Part shown: piece by piece, positions 7,468 through 14,482 of the stretch
Numbering within the stretch: the stretch's first letter is position 1
Layout of the letters: each line of letters starts with the position of its first letter
Source of the DNA: Thalassobellus sediminis
GTDB taxonomy: Bacteria; Bacteroidota; Bacteroidia; Flavobacteriales; Flavobacteriaceae
Direction of reading: 5' to 3'
NCBI RefSeq assembly: GCF_044386045.1
Contig: NZ_JBISCD010000040.1
Coordinates: forward strand, 620,001 to 684,000
DNA length: 64,000 bases
The notes under the pieces: model-generated
Databases searched by the model: none
Told to the model about the DNA's origin: nothing
The model's input: the letters and a program-made list of their open reading frames with translations, nothing else
Translations under genes and position numbers: made by a program

Positions 7468-8469
7468 TTAGTTTTTAGAATTATATGCCCATTTTAAATA
7501 AATAGACCCCCAATTAAATCCGCCTCCAAAGGCTGCGAATATGATATTATCCCCTTTTTTAAGTTGCGATTCGTAATCGTTTATTAGTAATGGCAAAGTA
7601 GCAGACGTAGTATTTCCATACTTTTCTATATTCATCATGACTTTTTCATCTTCTAATTCTATGCGTTGTGCAGTCGCATCAATAATACGTTTATTTGCTT
7701 GATGTGCTGCAAGCCAATCTACTGTATCTTTTGTTAAATTATTACGCTCTAAAATTTTAACTGCAGCATCAGCCATATTAAACACGGCATTTTTAAATAC
7801 GGTTCTGCCTTCTTGAAATGCATATTGACCGCCTTGTTCTAAAATTTCTGCAGTTAATTTATGTGAAGACCCTCCATAAGTAGCTTGTAAAAAATCTCTA
7901 CCTGTTCCATCACTTCTTAGGTATTCATCTTGCAAACCTAAACCTTCATCATTTGCTTCAAATAAAACAGCACCTGCACCATCGCCAAAGATAATACAAG
8001 TTGCTCTATCTTTATAATTAATAATTGATGACATTTTATCGGCACCAATTAATAATACATTTTTATAACGACCAGACTCTATATAACTTGCAGCTACAGA
8101 CATTCCGAATAAAAAACTTGAACATGCCGCATCCATATCAAAAGAAAATGCATTAGTAGCACCAATTTCTGAAGCTGTGTAAGCTGCTGTTGAAGCGGCT
8201 TTCATATCTGGAGTTGCTGTAGCAACAATAACAAGTTCTATATCTTTAGGATCAAGACCTTTTTTATTAATAAGATCTTCTGCAGCTTTAATAGCTAGGA
8301 AAGAAGTTCCTTTTCCGTCGTCTTTAAGAATTCGACGTTCTTTAATTCCTGTTCTAGAGGTAATCCATTCATCATTTGTATCAACCATTGTCTCAAGGAT
8401 TTGGTTGGTTAATACGTATTCTGGCACATACGCGCCTACAGCTGTAATTGCCGCTGAGATTTTACTCAT
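7468..8469 (-). CDS. fabH: Beta-ketoacyl-ACP synthase III
   Basis: A 333-residue thiolase-fold enzyme that condenses acetyl-CoA with malonyl-ACP to start fatty-acid synthesis. The catalytic Cys116 in DMDAACSSF, the histidine of AAHQANKRI and the asparagine of YGNTTSAT form the expected Cys-His-Asn triad. The C-terminal FAAFGGGFNWGS is family-typical. The gene lies between rpmF and accB, the usual arrangement that couples lipid synthesis to ribosomal protein L32. A hairpin with a T-run lies between rpmF and fabH, so readthrough or a second promoter in the 180-base gap is likely. Some flavobacteria have two fabH copies; whether this one has another cannot be seen. Confidence 0.95.
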   Translation of the reverse strand: MSKISAAITAVGAYVPEYVLTNQILETMVDTNDEWITSRTGIKERRILKDDGKGTSFLAIKAAEDLINKKGLDPKDIELVIVATATPDMKAASTAAYTASEIGATNAFSFDMDAACSSFLFGMSVAASYIESGRYKNVLLIGADKMSSIINYKDRATCIIFGDGAGAVLFEANDEGLGLQDEYLRSDGTGRDFLQATYGGSSHKLTAEILEQGGQYAFQEGRTVFKNAVFNMADAAVKILERNNLTKDTVDWLAAHQANKRIIDATAQRIELEDEKVMMNIEKYGNTTSATLPLLINDYESQLKKGDNIIFAAFGGGFNWGSIYLKWAYNSKN

Positions 8470-8601
8470 AACTTTATAGTTAATTCGACCAAAAAATTAT
8501 TAATACTTGGACAAAAACGTTCAAAATTTTGTGAAAACTACTAAATTTTACTTTAATAGCACACAAATTATGTGTTTTTGTCTTTAGAAAAGTCATATCA
8601 T

Positions 8602-8630
8602 AAAAAAAACGCTCATAAATGAGCGTTTTT
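8602..8630 (-). terminator. Hairpin with T-run after rpmF
   Basis: AAACGCTCAT and ATGAGCGTTT form a long perfect stem with a 2-4 base loop. On the minus strand it is followed by eight T. It separates rpmF from fabH and may end or attenuate the DUF177-rpmF transcript. Confidence 0.75.
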
Positions 8631-8650
8631 ATAATATGCGTGCATACTAT

Positions 8651-8854
8651 TTATGCTACGTTTTCTACTGCTTCAGAGTTGTCAATTAATACTTGACCTC
8701 TGTAATATAATTTTCCTTCATGCCAGTGTGCTCTGTGATATAAGTGAGCCTCACCTGTTGTTGGGCAAGTAGCAATCTGTGGCGCAGTTGCTTTATAATG
8801 TGTTCTTCTTTTATCTCTTCTTGTTTTCGAGATTTTTCTTTTAGGATGTGCCAT
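8651..8854 (-). CDS. rpmF: 50S ribosomal protein L32
   Basis: A 67-residue basic protein beginning MAHPKRKISKTRRDKRRTH, the conserved L32 start, with the HLYHRAHWHEGKLYYRGQ segment typical of the Bacteroidota form. It is a structural protein of the large ribosomal subunit. The zinc-binding cysteine pairs of some L32 proteins are not present: one cysteine remains (ATCPTTGEAH), so it is the zinc-free type. It follows the DUF177 gene by nine bases on the same strand, the near-universal YceD-rpmF pair. Confidence 0.95.
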   Translation of the reverse strand: MAHPKRKISKTRRDKRRTHYKATAPQIATCPTTGEAHLYHRAHWHEGKLYYRGQVLIDNSEAVENVA

Positions 8855-8863
8855 TTTTTATAG

Positions 8864-9403
8864 TTATTTATCCGTTAATAGTTTCTTTAATGTATTCCAG
8901 CGAGGATCTATATCCTCTTCTTTTTGTTTATCTTCTTTAAGCCTAGGGCTTAATTGTTCTAATTTTTCAAGTATTTCTGAATTTAATGTCCCATCTTCAA
9001 TTCCAGGATGAACACGCTTAATTGGTACAGCTAGTACTATTAATTCGTAAATGTATTGCTGAATATTAATTTCATAAGTCCCATGAGGGATAATAAGAAT
9101 ATCAATATTTTCATCATTATATTCATCACCAAAATTAACGACTAAATCAAATTCATTTTCAATAGTTTGATTATATGGTTCGTTAGTTAAATCGCAATTA
9201 ATATTAACAAATCCTGAAATTTCAAAATGTAATTCTAGTAAAGTTGTCTTTTTTTCTAAGACAAGATCTACTTTAACATCTACATTATTAAAATCTTCAT
9301 ACTCAAAATATTCAAAGAACGTTTCTTTAATTTCATAATCAAATTGATGTTTTCCTACCTTTAACCCTACAAATGGAATTGTAAACTCTTTTAATGGCTT
9401 CAT
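8864..9403 (-). CDS. DUF177 / YceD-family protein
   Basis: A 179-residue acidic protein of the YceD (DUF177) family, starting MKPLKEFTIPFVGLKVG. The family is encoded next to rpmF across bacteria. In plants and E. coli it is linked to 23S rRNA accumulation or processing, and that role is inferred here only from family and position. The segment ISGFVNINCDLTNEP resembles the family core with its cysteine; the usual second CxxC is incomplete. The frame extends two codons further to a GTG at 9409, but the ATG at 9403 gives the conserved start. A TATATTTG -7 box lies 22 bases upstream. Confidence 0.85.
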   Translation of the reverse strand: MKPLKEFTIPFVGLKVGKHQFDYEIKETFFEYFEYEDFNNVDVKVDLVLEKKTTLLELHFEISGFVNINCDLTNEPYNQTIENEFDLVVNFGDEYNDENIDILIIPHGTYEINIQQYIYELIVLAVPIKRVHPGIEDGTLNSEILEKLEQLSPRLKEDKQKEEDIDPRWNTLKKLLTDK

Positions 9404-9425
9404 TATCACATCTATTTTGAGCCTG

Positions 9426-9433
9426 CAAATATA
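9426..9433 (-). promoter_or_regulatory. -7 box for the DUF177-rpmF operon
   Basis: The minus strand reads TATATTTG, a perfect TAnnTTTG, ending 22 bases before the ATG at 9403. A GTTG lies about 16 bases upstream, a poor -33 element. Confidence 0.55.
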
Positions 9434-9505
9434 TAAATTTTTATTTACGCAACATTACTTATAAACATTTTTTTGTTTATATCTTTAACACTTTAATTTC
9501 AACAG

Positions 9506-10570
9506 TTAATTATGCCTTTGTTTACGCTCAGGTCTTGGTACTTTTTTTAATGGATTTGAAGTAATATCTTCATAATCAGATCTGTTTTTAAAAATTTGAA
9601 TAGCTGTATAGAGCGCTTCCTTAAATGAATTTTCATCGGCTTCACCCTTTCCTGCTATCTCGTAAGCCGTTCCATGGTCTGGAGATGTTCTAACTTTATT
9701 TAAACCCGCTGTATAATTTACACCTTGTCCGAATGACAATGTTTTAAAAGGAATGAGTCCTTGGTCGTGATATGATGCAATAATGGCATCAAAATTCTTA
9801 TAATTATTAGAGCCAAAAAAACTATCGGCTGCATAAGGTCCATAAACCAGTTTCCCTGAATCCTTTATCTTTTTAAGCGTTGGTCTTAAAACATCATCAT
9901 CTTCTGTTCCAATAACACCATTGTCTCCTGTATGTGGATTAATTCCTAAAACAGCTATTTTAGGCCTTCCTATTTTGAAATCTTTTAAAAGTGAATTATA
10001 AACCGTGTTTATTTTCTTTTCAATTAATTCGGAAGTAATATGATTAGATATATCTTTTACAGGTACATGATCTGTTAGTAAACCTACTCTTAAAGTGTCG
10101 GTAACCATAAACATTAAACTTTCTCCTTCTAACTCTTGTGCTAAATAATCTGTATGTCCAGGAAAATTGAAAGCTTCCGATTGAATGTTATGTTTATTAA
10201 TAGGTGCTGTAACTAAAACATCTACATCGCCATTTTTCAAAGCTTGTGTTGCCGATGCCAAAGATTTTATAGCAAATTCACCAATTTTAGAATCTTCTTT
10301 TCCAAAATCAATATTTACAGGTTCTTTCCAAGCGTTAAAAACATTCACTTTTCCAAAAGCAATTTGATTAATAGCATGTATGCTATGAAAATTAATTGCC
10401 GACTTAAAATGAGTTTTTAAAAAACTCATTGATTTTATAGATGCAAAAATTACTGGTGTACAGAAATCTAAAATTCTTGCATCTTGAAACGTTTTTAAAA
10501 CAATTTCTCCTCCAATACCATTTAAGTCTCCAATTGATATTCCTACTATTATATTTTCTGCTTTATTCAT
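9506..10570 (-). CDS. pdxA: 4-hydroxythreonine-4-phosphate dehydrogenase
   Basis: A 354-residue NAD-dependent enzyme of pyridoxal 5'-phosphate synthesis (DXP-dependent route). It oxidises 4-phosphohydroxy-threonine, whose product is condensed by PdxJ. Visible motifs are GDLNGIGGE near the N-terminus, the substrate/metal segment FPGHTDYLAQ, LTDHVPVKDIS, LGINPHTGDNG and the metal-binding ASYHDQGLIPFK. The open frame reaches 10609. A start there would overlap the -7 box at 10607-10614, and the first 13 codons are unlike the family, so MNKAENIIVG at 10570 is chosen. The gene is divergent from ribE. pdxJ is not in the window. Confidence 0.93.
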   Translation of the reverse strand: MNKAENIIVGISIGDLNGIGGEIVLKTFQDARILDFCTPVIFASIKSMSFLKTHFKSAINFHSIHAINQIAFGKVNVFNAWKEPVNIDFGKEDSKIGEFAIKSLASATQALKNGDVDVLVTAPINKHNIQSEAFNFPGHTDYLAQELEGESLMFMVTDTLRVGLLTDHVPVKDISNHITSELIEKKINTVYNSLLKDFKIGRPKIAVLGINPHTGDNGVIGTEDDDVLRPTLKKIKDSGKLVYGPYAADSFFGSNNYKNFDAIIASYHDQGLIPFKTLSFGQGVNYTAGLNKVRTSPDHGTAYEIAGKGEADENSFKEALYTAIQIFKNRSDYEDITSNPLKKVPRPERKQRHN

Positions 10571-10592
10571 TAAAAATGATAAGTTTTGTTCG

Positions 10593-10614
10593 TAATTTTG
10601 ATGGTACAAATTTA
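10593..10614. promoter_or_regulatory. Back-to-back -7 boxes for pdxA and ribE
   Basis: TAATTTTG on the plus strand (10593-10600) lies 35 bases before the ribE ATG. TAAATTTG on the minus strand (10607-10614) lies 36 bases before the pdxA ATG at 10570. Both match TAnnTTTG. The two boxes are only six bases apart, so the divergent promoters would compete. Confidence 0.5.
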
Positions 10615-10635
10615 ACTAAATAAACAGATAATAAT

Positions 10636-11226
10636 ATGTTTACTGGAATTATTGAAAATATTGGTGTTATTTCAGACTTAAAAAAAGAACTAGATAATCT
10701 TCATATCACCATTAAGAGCCCTATAACAAGCGAATTAAAAGTTGATCAGAGCGTAGCACATAATGGCGTTTGTTTAACGGTTGTAAAAATAGTTGATGAT
10801 ACATACACCGTTACAGCAATTAAAGAAACATTAAACAAAACTAGCCTAGGAACCATAGAAATTAATGATAAAGTAAACTTAGAGCGTGCTATGATGCTTG
10901 GTGACAGACTTGATGGACATATAGTACAAGGGCATGTAGATCAAACAGCTGTTTGCACAAATGTTGAAGAAGCAAATGGTAGCTGGGTATTTACATTTAG
11001 TTACGATTCTAGTTTAAACAATATAACTATTGAAAAAGGATCAATAACCATAAACGGTACAAGCTTAACGGTTGTTAATTCGAAAAAGGATAGTTTTAGT
11101 GTCGCTATTATACCTTATACGTATGAACATACAAACTTTCATACTTTTAAAAAGGGAACTGTAGTTAATTTAGAATTTGATGTATTAGGAAAATATGTAG
11201 CTAAGCTTTTAGAATTAAATCAATAA
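10636..11226 (+). CDS. ribE: Riboflavin synthase, alpha chain
   Basis: A 196-residue enzyme that dismutates two 6,7-dimethyl-8-ribityllumazine molecules into riboflavin. It begins MFTGIIENIG, the near-invariant start. It has two homologous lumazine-binding barrels: residues 1-90 with NGVCLTVV, and 95-190 with GHIVQGHVDQ and INGTSLTVV. The length matches the family (about 195-210). It stands alone, not in a rib operon, and is transcribed away from pdxA. No FMN riboswitch is visible in the 65-base upstream region. The next gene is convergent and ends six bases later. Confidence 0.95.
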   Translation: MFTGIIENIGVISDLKKELDNLHITIKSPITSELKVDQSVAHNGVCLTVVKIVDDTYTVTAIKETLNKTSLGTIEINDKVNLERAMMLGDRLDGHIVQGHVDQTAVCTNVEEANGSWVFTFSYDSSLNNITIEKGSITINGTSLTVVNSKKDSFSVAIIPYTYEHTNFHTFKKGTVVNLEFDVLGKYVAKLLELNQ

Positions 11227-11232
11227 TATTAA

Positions 11233-11433
11233 CTAACTATCTGTTTTTTGGAATATTTTTCTAACGCCATAAAATAAAGCAAAACAGGCACCAATTAGCA
11301 CGCCTCCATCAATAGGAACAAAACCCGGTGGAGGTGTTGGTGGTCCAGGTGGAGGTAATTCTTGAGAGGCACATACAAAACTTATTAATACAAATAAGAT
11401 TGAGGCAAATATTCTTTTATTTTGTATTGTCAT
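11233..11433 (-). CDS. PID-CTERM mini-protein
   Basis: A 66-residue protein with three parts: a signal peptide ending at CASQ (residues 1-24), a proline/glycine run (ELPPPGPPTPPPGF), and a C-terminal VPIDGG followed by one hydrophobic helix and the basic tail YGVRKIFQKTDS. PIDGG + helix + basic tail is the architecture of the PID-CTERM sorting tag described in Bacteroidota, so almost nothing remains as cargo. It is probably processed at the cell envelope; its function is unknown. The frame extends 20 codons upstream, but a TACATTTG -7 box at 11441-11448 makes the ATG at 11433 the likely start. Confidence 0.7.
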   Translation of the reverse strand: MTIQNKRIFASILFVLISFVCASQELPPPGPPTPPPGFVPIDGGVLIGACFALFYGVRKIFQKTDS

Positions 11434-11440
11434 TTGGAGG

Positions 11441-11448
11441 CAAATGTA
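11441..11448 (-). promoter_or_regulatory. -7 box for the PID-CTERM gene
   Basis: The minus strand reads TACATTTG, a perfect TAnnTTTG, ending only seven bases before the ATG, so the mRNA would be nearly leaderless. A TTTTTTG lies 15 bases further upstream, closer than the usual 19-21. Confidence 0.45.
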
Positions 11449-11733
11449 TAAAAAAAAGCGTTTCAAAAAATAATTTGATGGATTTATGGTCAAAGAACAT
11501 CTATGAAACGTCTAAAACTATCGATAAAAAGCAATTTTTGTAATATACTTTTATGATAAAAAGTGTCCAATATCATAAAAATATTATAGAAATAACAATC
11601 AATCCCTCAATTTTTACTTCGCACAGCAAATATATATAAATTTAAGTGAAAAATAAATTAAACTTTATAATTGAATTTCAAGTTATTATAAAAAATGACT
11701 ATTATATTATTAAATTATAATGAATCCCTATAT
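11449..11733. other. Non-coding AT-rich gap
   Basis: Between the PID-CTERM promoter and the tRNA terminator I see no credible ORF, no long inverted repeat and no RNA motif. There are only AT-rich runs with scattered ATTATA-like words. Confidence 0.5.
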
Positions 11734-11763
11734 AAAAAAAGCCTCACATTTCTGTAAGGCTTT
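11734..11763 (-). terminator. Terminator of tRNA-Met
   Basis: On the minus strand AAAGCCTTACA pairs with TGTGAGGCTTT (one T-G pair) around a GAAA loop, followed by seven T. It begins 15 bases after the tRNA 3' end. Confidence 0.85.
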
Positions 11764-11777
11764 ACAATCTGTAAAAG

Positions 11778-11851
11778 TGGTCCCACTTGGGCTCGAACCA
11801 AGGACCACCTGATTATGAGTCAGGTGCTCTAACCAACTGAGCTATGGGACC
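11778..11851 (-). tRNA. tRNA-Met (CAT anticodon)
   Basis: The minus strand folds as a 74-base cloverleaf: acceptor GGTCCCA/TGGGACC, D arm GCTC..GAGC, anticodon stem CCTGA/TCAGG with loop CTCATAA, and T arm with GGTTCGAGCCC. The anticodon is CAT. The elongator Met form is most likely; a tRNA-Ile with lysidine-modified CAT cannot be excluded by eye. An initiator is unlikely because the acceptor ends in a normal G-C pair. CCA is not encoded. Confidence 0.93.
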
Positions 11852-11898
11852 CAAATTGGAGTGCAAATCTAATATTAATTTTAAAACTCTACAAGAAT

Positions 11899-12309
11899 TT
11901 ATTCGTTTAAAATAATTTCTTGGCAAAGCTCTATAAGCACCCCATTTGTTGACTTAGGATGCAAAAATACAACCAACTTATTATCAGCACCTTTTTTAGG
12001 AGTCTCGTTTAAAACAATAAAACCTTCCTGCTTTAAACGTTTTACTTCTGCTTCAATATCATCAACATCAAAAGCAATATGATGAACACCTTCTCCTTTC
12101 TTATTTATAAATTTAGCAATAGGACTATCTTCACTTATAGCTTCTAATAATTCAATTTTATTATTTCCTACCTTAAAGAAAGATGTTTTTACACCTTCGC
12201 TTTCAACTGTTTCTGTTTTATAATGAGGTTTCCCTAATAATTTAGAGAACAATTCATTAGAATCGTCAATGTTTTTAACAGCAATACCTATATGTTCAAT
12301 TTTATTCAT
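11899..12309 (-). CDS. mce: Methylmalonyl-CoA epimerase
   Basis: A 136-residue glyoxalase/VOC-fold protein that interconverts (2R)- and (2S)-methylmalonyl-CoA, linking propionyl-CoA to succinyl-CoA in the cytoplasm. It shows IEHIGIAVKNID (first metal histidine), ETVESEGVKTSFF, the GEGVHHIAFDVDD motif and the closing VLIELCQ glutamate, the expected metal ligands of two VOC repeats. The length is normal (about 130-150). It is a single gene on the minus strand between tRNA-Met and the divergent rbfA. Methylmalonyl-CoA mutase is not in the window. Confidence 0.92.
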   Translation of the reverse strand: MNKIEHIGIAVKNIDDSNELFSKLLGKPHYKTETVESEGVKTSFFKVGNNKIELLEAISEDSPIAKFINKKGEGVHHIAFDVDDIEAEVKRLKQEGFIVLNETPKKGADNKLVVFLHPKSTNGVLIELCQEIILNE

Positions 12310-12403
12310 TAAATTTTATTTTTCCTTGAAGACTGAAATCTCTAAATTCTACATCAAAATACGAAAAACACTTCCAAAAGCAAGATAATCTTTAAATATC
12401 CGT

Positions 12404-12411
12404 TATTTTTG
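12404..12411 (+). promoter_or_regulatory. -7 box for rbfA
   Basis: TATTTTTG matches TAnnTTTG and ends 29 bases before the rbfA ATG. No clear -33 TTTG precedes it. Confidence 0.5.
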
Positions 12412-12440
12412 CATTCTAAACCTATAAATAGGTAGACACC

Positions 12441-12845
12441 ATGAGCAACTTAGAAGAAAGTCAAAGACAAAAAAAAATAGCATCGGTTTTACAACGCGAT
12501 TTAGTAGAAGTGCTACAAGGCGCTGCAACACAAGGTGGTATGCATGGTATTTTAATATCGGTATCTAAAGTAAAAGTAACCGTCGATTTGTCGGTTGCTA
12601 AAGTATATTTAAGTATTTTTCCTAACAATAAAGGTGCAGAACTTATTGAAGGCATAAAATCTAATGCGCCACTAATTAAGCATGAAATAGCACAGCGTAC
12701 TAAAAATCAATTAAGACGCATGCCTCGATTAGAATTTTTTATTGACGATTCTTTAGAGTATATCGATCAAATAGACAAATCGTTAAAGGGAAAAGAAAAC
12801 CCAATAAAAGACTCCAATTTACTTGATAAAAGAAAAAAATCGTAA
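12441..12845 (+). CDS. rbfA: Ribosome-binding factor A
   Basis: A 134-residue KH-like protein that binds free 30S subunits and helps mature the 16S rRNA 5' end, needed for growth in the cold. The start SNLEESQRQKKIASVLQRDL, the ISVSKVKVTVDLSVAKVYLSIF strand region and the RMPRLEFFIDDSLEY motif near the end are typical. The last 25 residues form a charged lysine-rich tail. The gene is followed with zero gap by the LolC/E-like permease, whose TTG start directly abuts the rbfA stop codon, so translational coupling is likely. Confidence 0.94.
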   Translation: MSNLEESQRQKKIASVLQRDLVEVLQGAATQGGMHGILISVSKVKVTVDLSVAKVYLSIFPNNKGAELIEGIKSNAPLIKHEIAQRTKNQLRRMPRLEFFIDDSLEYIDQIDKSLKGKENPIKDSNLLDKRKKS

Positions 12846-14051
12846 TTGAATCTATCATTATATATAGCAAAACGTTATTTACGCTCTAAAAGCAGTAATA
12901 ATGCTATTAATTTTATAACCATTATTGCTGTAATAGGTATTATTTTAGGTGCCGCATCCTTATTTATAGTCCTCTCTGGTTTTGCAGGTTTAAAAGATTT
13001 TACTCTACAATTTTCAAGTATTGTAGATCCTGATTTAAAAGCAGAAACAACGGTTGGAAAGTCGTTTATTTTAACTGAAGACAAAACGGCTAAACTAAAT
13101 GATATAGAAGACATTATTTTATATTCTAAAGTTATTGAAGAACGTGCCATCGTTACTTTTGATGGCAAAAACTACCCCGCTATTGTAAAAGGCGTAGACG
13201 AACATTTTCAAAAAGTAGTAAATATTGATTCTGTTATAGAATATGGTAGTTGGATTGATCAAAAGTCAAACCAAATAATGGTGGGTTATGGTATTGCACA
13301 TAACTTATCTATGGGTGTTTTAGACTATGCTAAACATGTTACCATTTATGTTCCAAAACCAGGAAAAGGACAAATAACTTCTACAAAAGATGCAGTTAGC
13401 TCTGTTAACACACTTAATGTAGGTATTTTTTCTGTTAACGAAAAACTAGATGATTCTTATCTTTTTGCGCCTATAGATTTAACACAACGTTTACTAAACT
13501 ACAAACCAAATCAAATAAGCGGTATAGAATTTAAGCTTAAACTAGGTGCCGATGAAACTGTTGTAAAACAAAAGATTCAAACTGTTTTAGGCGGAAATTT
13601 TATTATAAAAAATAAAGCACAGTTAAATGATGCGCTTTACAAAATGCTAAACACAGAAAATTTAGCTGTTTATTTAATATTTACGCTCGTATTAATTATT
13701 GCTTTTTTTAACGTTATAGGCTCTTTAATAATGATGATGTTAGACAAAAAGAAAAGCCTTAATACACTTTTTAATATTGGTGCCACAGTAGCCGATATTC
13801 GTAAAATTTTCTTTTACCAAGGAAGTTTAATGAGTATTATTGGCGGCTTTATAGGTTTAGGAGTTGCTTTAATTATTACTTTACTTCAAAAAGGGTTTAA
13901 TTTGGTTATGATAACCCCATCTCTTGCTTATCCTGTTACCATAAAAATTGAAAACTTTATTATTGTATTCTTAACTATTACCGTTTTAGGCATTATTGCT
14001 TCAAAAATAGCATCGGTACGTATTACAAAATCGTTGGTTCAGAATTATTAG
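12846..14051 (+). CDS. LolC/LolE-like ABC permease (FtsX family)
   Basis: A 401-residue inner-membrane protein with the layout of LolC/E lipoprotein-release permeases. One N-terminal membrane segment (residues 20-45, NFITIIAVIGIILGAASLF) is followed by a periplasmic domain of about 220 residues. Three C-terminal segments lie near 275-300, 325-345 and 370-395, with the coupling-helix region DKKKSLNTLFNIGAT. It probably moves lipoproteins from the inner membrane with a LolD-type ATPase, which is not adjacent. It starts at a TTG immediately after the rbfA TAA; no ATG gives the conserved SLYIAKRYLRSK beginning. rbfA-lolC adjacency is, as I recall, common in flavobacteria. Confidence 0.85.
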   Translation: MNLSLYIAKRYLRSKSSNNAINFITIIAVIGIILGAASLFIVLSGFAGLKDFTLQFSSIVDPDLKAETTVGKSFILTEDKTAKLNDIEDIILYSKVIEERAIVTFDGKNYPAIVKGVDEHFQKVVNIDSVIEYGSWIDQKSNQIMVGYGIAHNLSMGVLDYAKHVTIYVPKPGKGQITSTKDAVSSVNTLNVGIFSVNEKLDDSYLFAPIDLTQRLLNYKPNQISGIEFKLKLGADETVVKQKIQTVLGGNFIIKNKAQLNDALYKMLNTENLAVYLIFTLVLIIAFFNVIGSLIMMMLDKKKSLNTLFNIGATVADIRKIFFYQGSLMSIIGGFIGLGVALIITLLQKGFNLVMITPSLAYPVTIKIENFIIVFLTITVLGIIASKIASVRITKSLVQNY

Positions 14052-14156
14052 GGTGAGTTGCCATGAAAAATGGCTAACAAGCTTTATTCATGATTACGCT
14101 TTATCTTTTACAAAAAAGCAAAAAGCATATAGCTGCAATCCTTCTCACGAAAGAGC
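14051..14156 (-). ncRNA. Structured repeated intergenic element, copy B (candidate RNA)
   Basis: Read on the minus strand this stretch repeats the order seen in copy A (5291-5461). It starts GCTC, then has AAGGATTG (14136-14143), AAAGATAAAGCG (14097-14108) and a terminal hairpin GCCAT/ATGGC with a T-rich loop, and ends in CACCC. The spacer between the two cores is shorter than in copy A. It abuts the stop codon of the LolC/E-like gene and lies on the opposite strand, as copy A lies opposite accC. No credible ORF covers it. Confidence 0.45.
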
Positions 14157-14237
14157 AAGTTCTCCTTAAAAAAGTTATGATTATAACAAATACACCTAAT
14201 ATTTAGGACAAAATTTAATTGGCAGATAGATGCAAAA

Positions 14238-14300
14238 GCGATAGTAGTGGTTAGCTTTTGGCGAGGCGTGCATCGAGCCAAAACTAGTAACGAATAGCGC
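14238..14300. repeat. Long imperfect inverted repeat, CG-richer than its surroundings
   Basis: The arms pair imperfectly from GCGATAGT (14238) to the outer end at TAGCGC (14300). The core is a perfect TTTTGGC/GCCAAAA (14256-14262 with 14277-14283). CpG-rich text such as GGCGAGGCGTGC stands out from the AT-rich gap. It looks like a dispersed flavobacterial repeat or structured RNA; only one copy is in the window. Confidence 0.5.
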
Positions 14301-14390
14301 GCTGGCTTGCCATTTGCCCAAAAAACATTTCTCATTATTTGAAAAACACCCTTATAATCCCCGCAAGTGGATGTTTAAAAACTTAGCTAC

Positions 14391-14420
14391 TCGTGTGATT
14401 TCTCCTAAAGTCGAAATGAC
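14391..14420. repeat. Short dispersed-repeat remnant
   Basis: A stretch containing ATTTC...GAAAT around TCCTAAAGTC, followed by GACA. It resembles the ATTTCTC-GACTT-CGAAATGACA family of short dispersed repeats seen in many flavobacterial intergenic regions. The assignment is from memory. The remaining bases of the 14.05-14.48 kb gap show nothing else. Confidence 0.35.
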
Positions 14421-14482
14421 AAAACCTTATTTATATTTCTAGTAGATTAATAGGACCGTTTTTTAATATACCAGATATCCAT

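Noticed and set aside
10571..10635. FMN riboswitch before ribE
   Set aside because: The leader is only 65 bases, has back-to-back promoters and lacks the AGGGGC-type conserved blocks and multi-stem layout of the RFN element.
14108..14335. A 75-codon minus-strand frame rich in CpG-derived residues (MRNVFWANGKPARYS...)
   Set aside because: It lies across the inverted repeat and the structured element, has no recognisable domain, and its start and codon use follow the repeat rather than a gene. I treat it as a spurious frame over non-coding repeats.
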